Below the pieces are notes generated by a model. It saw only the letters and a program-made list of their open reading frames with translations, made no database searches and had not been told where the DNA came from. From positions 3,476,401-3,540,400 of the forward strand of contig OW204004.1 in the NCBI GenBank assembly GCA_934047225.1: a stretch of DNA of 64,000 bases, in the 5' to 3' direction. The position numbers and the translations under genes are program-made. Within the stretch, counting starts at the first letter, position 1. Each line of letters begins with the position of its first letter. Of this stretch, positions 41,594 through 52,667 are shown in pieces. Origin of the DNA: Ypsolopha sequella (taxonomy: Eukaryota; Arthropoda; Insecta; Lepidoptera; Ypsolophidae).

Positions 41594-42604
41594 GTGAGTT
41601 GACGCTTCTTGGTGGCAAGGTCTTTATCGTTCAGCATTTTTATCATGGTTTTTTGTTAATTTCGATGTCGTCATCTTGGTTATCATTATTATTATCGTTA
41701 TCAATATCACGAGTATATACTGATTTTAAGTAAGTTTTTCTTTTTTAATGGTGGTGGCAGAATAACAGCGTTTCTAATGCCTTTGGAATAGGAAAATATG
41801 CTGAGTTACCGTCTTTTTAAGGCTGCGCCGAGTGTAGAACGATTAGACACCTCGCTTGTTCTCTCGTGGTCGTTTTTTATCGTGGTCGTTTTTATTGAAT
41901 TTAACAGAAAATATCATATTTAATTTACCAGACAAAATTTTAAAAATGTGAAACGGCCCAATTGTATTTTATAACGTTTGTGATTGTCTTGAATTGTGGC
42001 TGAGACAAAATTCGACAGTTAAGTTATTGAAATGACTAAAACCCCAATACCTTTTTTAGATTTTGGGCCTACTTTAGATAGATTTGTTTCTTACACCATA
42101 AGTTATTTTTAATATTTGCTGCGGCGGAAGTGTAGATACATTATTTGTGATAATAAATATATATTTGATTTATTTATCACTGAAATATTATTCAATAAAT
42201 CAATTTAACAGTGACTGTCGTTTTAGATTATTTTGCTCGGCGCCCTCTTAACAGCGTCATACAAATTTACGTTTAAGAACATTTATACTACTTTGCCTTT
42301 AATGGTGTGTTAAATAAATGTCTTTTTATTTAATTTATTATTTTAATTTAATCATATGGTGATTTCTTAGAATAGATGATGCTTTTATATATCCACATTC
42401 AGATTTTTCAGCCACTTGGCTACGTCAGACGTGAGCTCCAACAATTCATCGGTATTTCCAGGGAAAGACCACAATGGGCAGCGTTGTATTATGTAGTTTA
42501 TAGACACTATATCATCATTATTTATGAAATATTCATTAAAATAGTGACGTAATTTTTTAAATCTGAAATTTTTTTTGCCAACATAATGTGTAATATTTAA
42601 TCAG
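41594..42604. other. Downstream intron or 3' untranslated region
   Basis: AT-rich. AATAAA-like words occur near 42150 and 42190, which could serve if translation ends at TGA 41598-41600. Nothing else is recognised. Confidence 0.35.
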
Positions 42605-42740
42605 TTTCAATTACATTGCAAAATGTATTTCTTACAAGCAAAAATTGTATGGATTCTACCGTATCCCCTAGTCCCTGGTTCTACCGAAGACCCTAAAGAT
42701 GACGTCATGAAAGAAGAAAAACTTTATTGAATGAAATAAA
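42605..42740 (+). other. Candidate C-terminal exon with nearby AATAAA
   Basis: After TTTAATCAG at 42604 a phase-0 frame runs 41 codons to TGA at 42728-42730 and includes VPGSTEDPKDDVMKEEKLY. AATAAA follows at 42735-42740 with a GT-rich stretch beyond. A second acceptor, CCGTATCCCCTAG at 42671, would give a 12-residue phase-0 end (SLVLPKTLKMTS). The first acceptor has a weak pyrimidine tract. This is one of three competing ends for the Sidestep-family gene. Confidence 0.3.
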
Positions 42741-42903
42741 AAACCTTTTTGATTGAAGATGTCAGTGTTTTTATTTTGGAAAAAATTAAATCGTGTATGG
42801 ACGCATAGTACTATGGACGCATAGTACGTTGTCAATGGTCAAATAGGTAGCATTATGTAATTTAATACAATAGGTTCTCAGTTTATTTTTTTACATTTGT
42901 ACA

Positions 42904-43203
42904 ATCCATCCATCAGCCTAGTTCGTCCACTACTGGACATAAGCCTTTCCAGGACTTTGACACTCCCGGGCAGGCTGGCTGGTGAGCCCAGTGCCGGAAC
43001 CCTCGCACCAGTGACGCCGCTGCCCGTCACCAGTCTGTACCATATAAGGCCCGGCTATTAAGGATGGATATACCGCCATCCATCGCTCCCAGGCATGGTG
43101 GGCCTCCTAGTTTTTTGCATGTGAGCTGTCCTCTTACTCTCCCCCAAATTACTTCGAGGGGTATCCAAGTAGGTAAGATGGTGGTACCTCCACAGTCGAG
43201 CCC
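42904..43203 (-). mobile_element. 3' end of an RTE-like LINE (antisense)
   Basis: Same family and orientation as 23119-23463, with an internal deletion of the segment around GGAAGAATTGCCCATACTC. Confidence 0.7.
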
Positions 43204-43556
43204 GGCATCAGCTTTACCATTTGTACATTGTTCATAAATTTCTTTTAAGAATTTCTTTTCCCCTTTCTATATTTTTGTGCAAATGGTCAAGTGGCTTAGA
43301 GCTGTATTTTAAGATTAACGTTACTGTGCAGACAGAAGCACCAAGTTTGGTATGCACGGTGTACTGAAAAATGTGCCTTAGTGGGAACCAGAAATCATTT
43401 AAGAAAATGTAATTTTCTCTTCATTTTTTTTCTTATATTGATTTGAGGTGCGTTTTGAAAAAATCACATTTAAACAAAGCTTTTAGCCTAGAAGCCCGTG
43501 GAAGAAAAAGCTCTTCAGAATTATTTTTTGGTTCTTGTGATGGTTTAGGTTAATAA

Positions 43557-43894
43557 TCTATACTAATAATAAAGTAGTAAACAAGTCATGTCTGTAAATT
43601 GAATATTTTAAATTGAATGAGTTATTTCTGTCTGTCTGTCTGTATGTATGTTCCGTTTTGACTCGGGAACCACTAAACGGATTTGGATGCAGTTTTCTTT
43701 ATTTATCATTACAATGGTCAATATTAGGCTATAAGGTTTATTGATAAAATAACCGCTAAGCCAAAAACGGGGCAAAGATTTTATAAAGATTGAATGCTCA
43801 CTGTAGCTTGGTTTCTTATATATTGTTTTGTAAACGTTAAATGTGTGTCTGTTGAAAAACTTAAATAAATAAATCAACGCGGACGGCAGACTAG
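43557..43894. mobile_element. Helitron-like non-autonomous element
   Basis: It begins TCTATACTAATAATAAAG and ends ACGCGGACGGCAGACTAG. The bases outside are A on the left and T on the right, the expected insertion site of Helitrons (5' TC, 3' CTRR, between A and T). An inner CTGTCTGTCTGTCTG tract and AACGGATTTGGATGCAG are common in lepidopteran repeats of this type. The terminal hairpin is weak. Confidence 0.5.
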
Positions 43895-44482
43895 TTAACT
43901 ATAAACGGCTATTCGCGATATATTGGTCAGATTAGTTTGACTGCAATCGTACAGTTTCTTCGGAGGCAAACAGGATTACGTGACGGTTTCGCGTTTGGGA
44001 ATTTTATTTCACTATTTCGACATAGAAAACCTAGTCCAGGCTGAACTAGTGCCGCTTTTACCCCGTAGAGTTAGTCCCTTTAACATTAGTAGAGCAAATA
44101 AATGCAAAATCCTGCTTATCCAACCGAACTATATGCTTTCAATGGAGTTTATTTCAGTTTTGATAGTACGATTTGGTATTCCGTACAATAGGGGTTTAAA
44201 GATTAATGTAGAAGATAGAACCGATTCAGCGTTGTACTCTACTGTTCTACTAGCGAGGGGAAATGAGTATAAAACAAAATGGCCGCCCTGCTGCTTAAAT
44301 TAAAATTAAATATCCATTGTGGATTTGTACAGAGTTACCCCTTTAGTCAACCTGCTACATGAACACGTAACAAAATTACATGCTATGGCACAAAATTTAA
44401 TTTTGAAAATAAAAGGCTGTAGATTTTTATAGTTCCATGAAAACAGCGAATTCTTGTATCCCTTTATCTTTCTGCGGCCAAA
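43895..44482. other. Stretch with an unrecognised 107-codon open frame
   Basis: The plus frame 43980-44303 starts with ATG but shows no known domain and no splice or polyadenylation context. I treat it as chance. Confidence 0.3.
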
Positions 44483-44659
44483 GATTTCAAAAGTTCAGAT
44501 GAGCCTTGGCACATAAAATCTATTGCATTGTTTTTGAATGTGTGCGTTAACATAACGCCGACGCGCGCACACTTATGAGTGCACAATCTGTCTACCTACG
44601 GTCAGCAAACTGATCAGACTACTAAAGTTGTTAAAATGATTAACTTTAAGTGCACTTAA
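44483..44659. repeat. Intact copy of the repeat hosting the TTAA insertion
   Basis: Contiguous version of 32253-32922 with uninterrupted TTAA sites at 44547-44550 and 44656-44659. It contains ACGCGCGCACACTTATGAGT and ACCTACGGTCAGCAAACTGA. Confidence 0.8.
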
Positions 44660-45044
44660 GGCTTCCAACTATCACTGTGTTCAGATGAGCACTAATTCCA
44701 AACGTGTGAGCGTCACCCATTTAAAGGTGGAAATATTTTGGTAGTGTCATAGGGCTAATCTTTACTTTTGAAATCTTTGTCTGCGGCATAACTCAAAGAT
44801 AGCTTATCGGTTATCCGATTGAGATGAAATATAGCATGTAGAGGCAGCTTTATATCGGAATCTTATCAAATAAGATAAATATTTTCTTTACATTTAGAAT
44901 ATATTATAATAAGAATTAGGATTTCGAACGAGTCACATTTTGGAGCAGAGTGCTTCTACATTAACGAAATCCATAAATCGTGAACGGCGACTACTTAAAA
45001 CGAACTTTATTTCATAAAGAAATTTGGTGGAAACTCAAATTCAT

Positions 45045-45438
45045 AATAGTAGTTTATGCTACAAGGGCGCAAAGGAATAAATTACGAGGACGATTTAAAA
45101 TACGAGCGTAGCGAGTGTTTTAAACGTAACCGAGTAATTTATTGCTTTTACGCCCGTGTATCATACTACGTTTTTCAATGCATAGTGTGAGGAAATGAAA
45201 ACAAATACAATCTTGTGAACTTTAAATTATAATTGGCTCAAAAGGATTGTATCCAGAGCCGTTAAATAGTGGAAAAAAAGTATAACATCTATGGTACACA
45301 GGAAAAGCTGCAGGTTAGCCAACCATTGCAAATTAATTTAAAAAAATAATAATAATAAAGCCCTAGGGCAAAATAATCGACTTTCTGTTCGGTTTTGATG
45401 CATAAAAAGTGGGCCTTTACGAGCACATGCATTGAAAA
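45045..45438 (-). repeat. Dispersed hairpin repeat, copy 4
   Basis: Reverse-complement orientation, intact hairpin and terminal GCATTGAAAA. Same family as 5193-5587. Confidence 0.75.
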
Positions 45439-45897
45439 CATATTTGTTATATGGCTAGAGAATCAGTCTGGCCATTCAAAGAGGAAACGCTGCCAGCCTT
45501 CTAGGTACCTTCCACATGACGGTTATGATTTTTTATTTAGTTTAGTTTGTTTTTATTAGGTATAGGTTTTATAAGGGTTAGTGTTTTGTTTTAGACAAAT
45601 TTTATTTTTATTTTGTTTTACTTAGGTATTAATTTATTTCAATAAAAATTTAATTTATTTAATTATGTAAATTTTTTCTGTACACCAGCTCTACATATTT
45701 TTGGTTCTTCCATCCAATAGGTTGACTGGAATATTTTGGTTTTTAGTCATAAAACCGCCAATCAAACACAGTGATCTTTTTTAATTGCTACTTTATTTTT
45801 GTTTATAGTTTATAATTATAAAGAATATGTATTGTGTATAGGTAATATTTTTAGTTACTGTTGGCCTCAATGTAGACAACGAAAATATTGAAAGTAG
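45439..45897. other. AT-rich DNA, no recognised feature
   Basis: Low-complexity TTTATTTT-rich sequence. Nothing supportable. Confidence 0.4.
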
Positions 45898-46247
45898 TCA
45901 TCCATCCATCAGCCCGTATTCGTCCACTGCTGGACATAGGTCTCCCCAATATTACGCCACTCTTGGCGGTCCTCAGTCATCCTTATCCAGCCGCCACCCG
46001 CAAAGTCCTTCAGATCGTCAGTCCAGCGGGCACGAGGGCGACCTACGCTGCGCTTTGTGGTCTCCATTCCAATGCCTTACGGCCCCAACGGTTATTACGT
46101 CGGCGATAGACATGGCCAGTCCCCTGCCACTTCAACTTACTGATTCGGCAGGCTATGTCGGTCACCTTCGATCTCTGACGGATGTCTTCGTTTCGGATTT
46201 TATCCATCAGAGATATCCCAAGCATAGCCCGCTCCATAGTTCGAAAT
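45898..46247 (-). mobile_element. C-terminal remnant of an RTE-like LINE
   Basis: The minus strand encodes MERAMLGISLMDKIRNEDIR, then QRSKVTDIACRISKLKWQGT and WGRKALEWRPQ, the segment after the reverse transcriptase of insect RTE-like elements. The frame breaks near 46043 and then resumes with RARWTDDLKDFAGGGWIR. Confidence 0.8.
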
Positions 46248-46300
46248 AAGTTATTGAAAGTAGTATATTTTATTAATATTTTCTTCTATTTCCCTTTCAG

Positions 46301-46563
46301 GTACCTCAAAGGTAACAAAAGGGACCCGAAGAAGAAGCTACTTCGTGTAAATAAACCCTTTGAAGACTAAACACTTGTAAATTCCAAAGATTGCCAATCT
46401 CGCTATTAAGTATTAGTCTAAATCTTCCATATCAGGCTCTTGATATTAAAGTGAAATGAAACCTAATTATAACATAGAGTTATTATTGTAAATTATAAAA
46501 ATAATTATTATTATTGTGTAACTTATAGTTAATGATTGAAGTAAATGTTGAATCTGTAATAAA
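46301..46563 (+). other. Alternative candidate C-terminal exon
   Basis: A very good acceptor (TTCTATTTCCCTTTCAG) at 46300 opens in phase 0 with GTACCTCAAAGG then TAA at 46313-46315, adding only VPQR. AATAAA lies at 46558-46563. In another phase the same stretch reads YLKGNKRDPKKKLLRVNKPF before a stop, which would suit a different upstream exon. The start also resembles the GTACCTCAAA motif of a common dispersed repeat, so it may be transposon sequence. Confidence 0.3.
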
Positions 46564-46656
46564 TCTCTGATTTTTACATCTCGTTTTATTTCTGTACTCA
46601 TAGGATAAAGATTTCGGGCAAATTCGCTTTAAATATTTATAAGAACGAAAAAAAAA

Positions 46657-47127
46657 GAACTGGTCTCTCAATCTTGAGATCCAGGTTCGATCCCCGGTCG
46701 TGCATGCACCAATGAGTTTTTCGGAATTTATATGCATAGTATTTGTTCTTACTTACCACTTGCTTAACGGTGAAGGAAAACACCGTAACGAAACCTGCAT
46801 GCCCTAAAATGTGTGTATTTGTGCCCGAAGTACTTACGGCGATAGTTTTTAAATGTGTAAACTTATACGGAGAGCGCTGGCCGTTGGAATTCAGGTTCCA
46901 GCCTACCCTAATGGCCAGAGTTCCAATTATTCTGTGTGCAACTTGTATTTTTTTTTTGCGTCAATAAAGATTTTTCATATTTTTTTTATTCATTCACCTC
47001 CCATCACGTTGGGACGTAATAATCGTCGGTGAAACGCAGGTGTACCGAGTATGGACTGTGATTTGCATTTCACAGTTCACATTCTGAACATCTCTGACAC
47101 CCCTTCGGGTATTCATGTCGTGGCTAT
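46657..47127 (+). mobile_element. tRNA-derived SINE, 5' damaged
   Basis: GGTTCGATCCCCGG is an exact pol III B box. Shared body with 50041-50452: GCATGCACCAATGAGTTTTT, CGGTGAAGGAAAACACCGTA, and a 3' segment CATCACGTTGGGACGTAATA. The A-box end is replaced by other sequence, and an unrelated stretch is interposed at about 46860-46980. Confidence 0.65.
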
Positions 47128-49017
47128 ATATAATTAGGGCCCATTAGAAGGTTGACAAGAAATAAAATCGAAAAAATGTTTTACCAATAAAAGGTTCAAG
47201 AGGGGCTCGAATCACAATTTACCTCCACTTTACCTCTAGCAAATTGGTATTTTTTCTGATTCTCTGCACACTGCTATGTTTGTTGTTGGCGAGCTCCGAA
47301 AGTTAATATTTTATTGAAAAGTTGTAAGCATCTAATAGACATGTATCACGAAAGCAAATATATTATCTCAAAACGATCTTAAGACTGTGTACCTACCTAC
47401 CATGAGTTTTGCACTCAATACACTGATTCCTTACGTAAACCGCCGTGCAATTTCTTATTAAATAAACATTTTATGTGTATCGAGTGCTAATCTCACGGTA
47501 AGCCTACTATTTGTTATTTGTATAATATGAACTATTACTATCATATCATGAATTCTGTTTAAACTAGAGGGGGTCGCCTCGCTTCACTCCGCTTCGTTCG
47601 GCTCCTCAAATTCATTTGCATGTGAAAACCTCACACGCTCTTCCTTGCTCCGCTTCGCTTCGCTCATCGTTGCTTCTATTTTAGACTTTTGCGTGAGATT
47701 GGGGTGAGCTGATTCGGTTCTAAAATAGTTTTTAATGTCCGTGAGGGGAGAGTACCAGTGGTAGCCCCCTTTACCCCCAACCCCTCAAATTGTAAGTTGT
47801 GACGATGAAATACATATCAAAATTTTAAGCTTATTTTCCGGTGAGGCGGTGGTACCAGGGAGAAGCACTCTTCCCCACTCTTATCCTCCCCTCCCCCTTC
47901 AACTTCTAAAACCACCCCGATAAGGATAACCTCCTACTTAGCAGGCGCCGTTTCTTGCAACAAAAAAAAGTGCTATCGTAGGAACCAAACTTGTGTTCCA
48001 CTAAACTTAACACAGTTCTAATAAATAGAAATGATGTCATCATTGATTGATCTACCTATGCCAGCAGTCCACTGCTTAAATCAGGGCTTTCCAGGACTGT
48101 TGGTTGGTGATCGCTGTTCAATGGATTAGGATTAATTTACGTAAAGGAGAAATACCTGACATATCCGGTCGCACTCGAGTCTGAATCAATTATTCGATTC
48201 TCGTCATGAATCGAGATAGCTCCCGACTCGTTATACCTGAGGAGGCGCCACATCATCGATGTGGAAAGAGCTCGTTTCCATAATGTTGTGTTTCAAAAAT
48301 ATTTGGTACCTCGGTCATATTAAAAACTATCCTCGAAGCTTCTGAGTTTTTACATGTGCACTATCCGAGATAAAATTATGTTGGAAATAATTCAAGACTA
48401 AAATAACTACTTCAAATGGACATCGTGCATACTATGATTTTTTTTCTGACACAACATTTTTTACCATGATTTTAACGTCAGTATTTAGAACCAATATTTT
48501 TCCACATATATTTTAGGATAACTATGGCTGGTCTCCTAAAGCCACCTGGACTGTGCTCTTAGGACTGCTAACGAAAATATCTCCAATACTCTTCCAGTGT
48601 AATTAACTAAATAAACTGTAAAAGTAAATACCTTCTACAGAGGTCAGTTATAACTGAAAAATAACAGTATTTCTTAGTGTTTTAATTATGCAGTGTCTCG
48701 AGTGTACATGGTAGTTGGAAACCAAAATCTGCCAACTGTAAAGAAAGAAAAAAAAAACCCTAATGTAACCGTTTTCGCACCATTACACTTTTTGTCGAAG
48801 CTTCTGTTAGATAGCGAAATTACTTCACTAGCCTCCCAAACTTTCCCATTTATAATACTCGTATTAGTGGGATTATGTAATCCACATGCAAAACCTCTGA
48901 AACTTCGGAGGGTACTTTTATAAAATATCGGTGCTTTCGATCTTTTTGAAAATGAGTTTAAAGGAATGCCCTCGAAAGCCACTATCAATCGGCATAGATT
49001 TCGTCCTCGAAAACAAT
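47128..49017. other. Intergenic or intronic DNA, no recognised gene
   Basis: 47560-47700 contains CGCTTC/CGCTCC-rich words. A 160-codon minus frame at 48686-49168 overlaps the repeat at 49018-49217, is not conserved in the 26445 copy and is judged non-coding. Confidence 0.35.
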
Positions 49018-49217
49018 GAGCGATTTTCTCGTTGTTTTTTTTCCTCCAGATGGCGCTGTCCATGTCACCATTGATAAAATGTGTTTCGTAGCAATCAATG
49101 TCAAAGTTTGTTTGGAATCCGTGCAAATTTTGCTTTGATTCTGTTGCTAAAGAATACGACAGTGCCATCTAGGAATCTTATTTAACACTAAATTTGACAT
49201 AAGGAAAAACGCTCATT
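49018..49217 (-). repeat. Dispersed repeat shared with 26445-26660
   Basis: Reverse complement of 26445-26660. The 108-bp satellite begins directly at its end, where GAAAAACGCTCA is followed by TTATGTGAGAGC. Confidence 0.65.
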
Positions 49218-49971
49218 ATGTGAGAGCTTCATTTAAGGTTGTAGCAGTTGAAGAAGGATCACTGCACATCTGAGGAAAAGACTCGTGTCGGCATTTTAAC
49301 GATTTGTCACATAAATAAAACAATTATGTGAGAGCTTAAGTTCAGGTTGTAGCAGTTGAAGAAGGATCACTGCTCATCTGGGGAGAAGACCCGTCTCGTT
49401 ATTTTAACGATTTGTCACATAAATAAAACAATTATGTGAGAGCTTCAGTTCAGGTTGTAGCAGTTGAAGAAGGATCACTGCACATCTGGGGAGAAGACTC
49501 GTCTCGGCATTTTAACGATTTGTCACATAAATAAAACAATTATGTGAGAGCTTAAGTTCAGGTTGTAGCAGTTGAAGAAGGATCACTGCACATCTGGGGA
49601 GAAGACTCGTCTCGGCATTTTAACGATTTGTCACATAAATAAAACAATTATGTGAGAGCTTCAGTTCAGGTTGTAGCAGTTGAAGAAGGATCACTGCACA
49701 TCTGGGGAGAAGACTCGTCTCGGCATTTTAACGATTTGTCACATAAATAAAACAATTATGTGAGAGCTACAGTTCAGGTTGTAGCAGTTGAAGAAGGATC
49801 ACTGCACATCTGGGGAGAAGACTCGTCTCGGCATTTTAACGATTTGTCACATAAATAAAATCATTATGTGAGAGCTTCAGTTCAGGTTGTAGCAGTTGAA
49901 GAAGGATCACTGCACATCTGGGGAGAAGACTCGTCTTTGCATTTTAACGATTTGTCACATAAATAAAATAA
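49216..49971. repeat. Seven-copy 108-bp tandem repeat
   Basis: TTATGTGAGAGC recurs at 49216, 49324, 49432, 49540, 49648, 49756 and 49864, exactly 108 bp apart. Units differ by only a few substitutions, for example GCTTCAGTTCAGG against GCTTAAGTTCAGG and CGTCTCGGC against CGTGTCGGC. No unit encodes a conserved frame. Recent, homogeneous expansion. Confidence 0.95.
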
Positions 49972-50040
49972 TTATTACCACGAACACAAGTTTTATTGAG
50001 AGTACTTTGCATGTAAAAATATGCTTGCTTTTAAAACAAA

Positions 50041-50452
50041 GAAGCCGCAGTAGCTCAGGTGTAGAACGCTGGCCTCTCAACCTTGAGACCCACATTCGAT
50101 CCCCGGTCGGGCATGCACAAATGAGTTTTTTGGAATTTATGTACATTGTATTACCTAATACTTACGACGACGTACTGAACGGTGAAGGAAAACATCGTAA
50201 GGAAACCTGCATGCCCTAAAAAGCGTGTGTTTGTGCCCGAAGTACGGCGATAGAGCTCACCAGAGGGTGGTTCTTACTTCTTATTTTAAACAAAAAAAAA
50301 ATAAGAACAACCCTCCACCACCCATCACGTTGAAACGTAATAATTGACGGTAAAACGCGGTATACCGAGTGGGGACCGTGACTTAAATTTCACAGTCGAT
50401 ATTCGGAAACACTCCTGACACCCAATCAGGCATCCATGTTGTGGCGACGTAT
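50041..50452 (+). mobile_element. tRNA-derived SINE
   Basis: GCAGTAGCTCAGGTGTAGAA gives an A box and ATTCGATCCCCGGTC a B box, about 40 bp apart as in a tRNA. The body follows through GGTGAAGGAAAACATCGTAA to a 3' part starting CATCACGTTGAAACGTAAT. No acceptor stem closes, so it is not a tRNA gene. Confidence 0.75.
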
Positions 50453-50635
50453 TTGATTTATAATTATTATAATTTCCACATCGACAACAGCTATTTAGGC
50501 CTAGGGTAAATCTGACACCAACTGACACGAACCCTCGGGCTCACCTAGGGTTACCAGACGTCAGGATTTGTCGTGACATGTCAGGATTTTAGGCACCTGT
50601 CAAGAATCCGGCCAGACTTTGAAAATGTCAGGATT

Positions 50636-51185
50636 TTTAGGGTTCCGTACCTCAAAATTAAAAACGGAACCCTTATAGGATCACTTTGCTGACCGTCTGT
50701 CTGTCCATCCGTCTATCTGTCTGTCAAGACCCTTTTGCTCGGCCCCCGTATCAAGTTGAAACTGATATCTCTTACAGCTGTCTACGCCGCCATGGTGCTG
50801 TAAAAAAATCGACGCGAAAAAGTCATTGCACTTTATATATCAATTTCATACAAATCAATTTTTGACACTCACAAGGGAATCAAAACCTATAGGGCACTTC
50901 CAGTAGACTTAGAAACTTGAAATGTCGTTTATAGGTAGGTATTATATTATAGCACACGCATAGGGAAAAATCTGAAAATTAGAAATATTTAATTATTTAG
51001 GCAGTCATAAGTGACCAACTTAATTAGACTCTTTAGATACATAGGCTTTAATAGACCGTAAGTGTCAAGTTAAGTTGGTCTTTCATAACTGCAAGTGGAA
51101 TTATTTACCAAGTTTTAAGTGTTCAGTACCCGTATTTTGTGCTGGTACGGAACCCTTTATGCTCGAGTCTTTTTTGGGATTATTT
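50636..51185. repeat. GGGTTCCGTA dispersed repeat, long form
   Basis: It starts AGGGTTCCGTACCTCAAAAT, includes CCGTCTGTCTGTCCATCCG, and ends GGTACGGAACCCTTTATGC. About 550 bp. The same body flanks a nested insertion at 52668-53975. Confidence 0.65.
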
Positions 51186-51657
51186 AGTTAGACACTAGTA
51201 AAATAAATACTATGTTTTATTTATAACTGGGAACCCTTTTTTTTTCAAATATTGGCAACAATAAACTTAAATATCAGTAAAAACTGCTGCAAATTACTGG
51301 CACGTAAATAAAAATGGATACCAACCTACATTGTTATTATTATTTTTGTACAAATCAGGCTTTTTGCCAGGACTTTTCAGTTTTACACCTGGTAACCCTA
51401 GGCTCACCTCGTCCGTTGCACAATCATGACATCAATCCCCGGCGGTACACAATTCAATTTTATTGATACGAGATGGACGCTATTCGTACATTTGACGATA
51501 CATTTTTATTGATACTACATGCATTAAAGTACAATGTTGCTTCCATAGAGGTTGCGGAAAGCATAGATTTAGAATGTACAAGATAAACAATGTAGTAGAG
51601 AAAAAGATACCAAAAAATTACTATGACATTACTGTTAGATTTACTATTTTACTTAAG

Positions 51658-52045
51658 GGTCGGAGTTCCGAAATTGGGCAAAACAGGGTTCAGGGTTATG
51701 GCTTTTTAAGATAGTAAAATATTAATTTCTGAACAAAATAAATACCACTTGTTACCTTACAAGATGAAGTACAGGTTCATTAAAAAAAATCTTGGCACTA
51801 ATGTATAGTAACTTAAAAAAAATAGGATTTTCAAGTTCTGGTTACACCCGTAGCGCCGCAATGCTATTCAAGAGATTTTCTTGAAATTCCTGTTTTTTTT
51901 CTGAAGTTACTATACATTAGTGCCGTGATTTTTTTAATGAACCTGCACTTATTAAAGTGGTATTTATTTTGTTCAGAAATTTTAATTTTTATCGTCTTAA
52001 AAAGCCATAACCCCGAACCCCGAATCTCGGAACGCCGACTCTTAA
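51658..52045. repeat. Palindrome with about 150-bp arms
   Basis: GTTACTATACATTAGTGCC on the right mirrors GGCACTAATGTATAGTAAC on the left, and CTTAAAAAGCCATAACCCC mirrors the left arm near 51690. The loop is about 90 bp. No other copy is seen. Confidence 0.8.
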
Positions 52046-52667
52046 TATTTTGGACAATCCTGCATTTAACTACTAAATACAACAAAGAAAATCAATACTT
52101 TATTGTAAAAACTTTTTTTTGGGCCGATAAATACGAGAAATTGGGCAAAATGTGGTTCAAAACATTCTAATGACAAAATCATATTTACCTGTGAAATGTG
52201 TAATTATTTGGGTTATTTCTCCTTGTCACATCACAATTACTCACTGCACAAGATAAACCAATCACTATTTATCAATTTACTAGTTACGTATTATTTAAAT
52301 ATTATTATAAAATCCGCAATCACACCCAAGCAAGCGGGTTTCTATGGGCAGTTACTCGAAAAAACATTGACACAGCTGTTCTTTGTTGTGCATCTCTTTC
52401 TCTCTTGCAAGGTGTTCATAAATGTAGGACATCTCTTTTACACGCTATGTACGTCTTTTAAGCGCAGCAAATCCTAAGTCTACGGCGGAAAGTACCTAGA
52501 CTGAACGTCACGAAAGAAGTTCTATATTTAAATAATGCCGCGAGGAATATTCCTCTCACTTCGGCACTCTTCGGCAAAGGTCGATTTCCGTATTCGTATT
52601 TCCGCTTTCTATTTATTTGAATGGTACAGGACCCTCAGGGCGCGAGTACTACTCGAACTTGACCTTC

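Noticed and set aside
43980..44303. 107-codon ATG-initiated frame
   Set aside because: No recognisable domain, composition of non-coding DNA, no splice or polyadenylation context.
48686..49168. 160-codon minus-strand frame
   Set aside because: Half of it lies in a dispersed repeat whose other copy (26445-26660) does not keep the frame.
49216..49971. Direct repeats resembling a CRISPR array
   Set aside because: Units are head-to-tail and identical with no unique spacers, in a eukaryotic setting.
50041..50110. Possible tRNA gene
   Set aside because: A and B boxes are present but no acceptor stem closes and the sequence continues into a SINE body that recurs at 46657.
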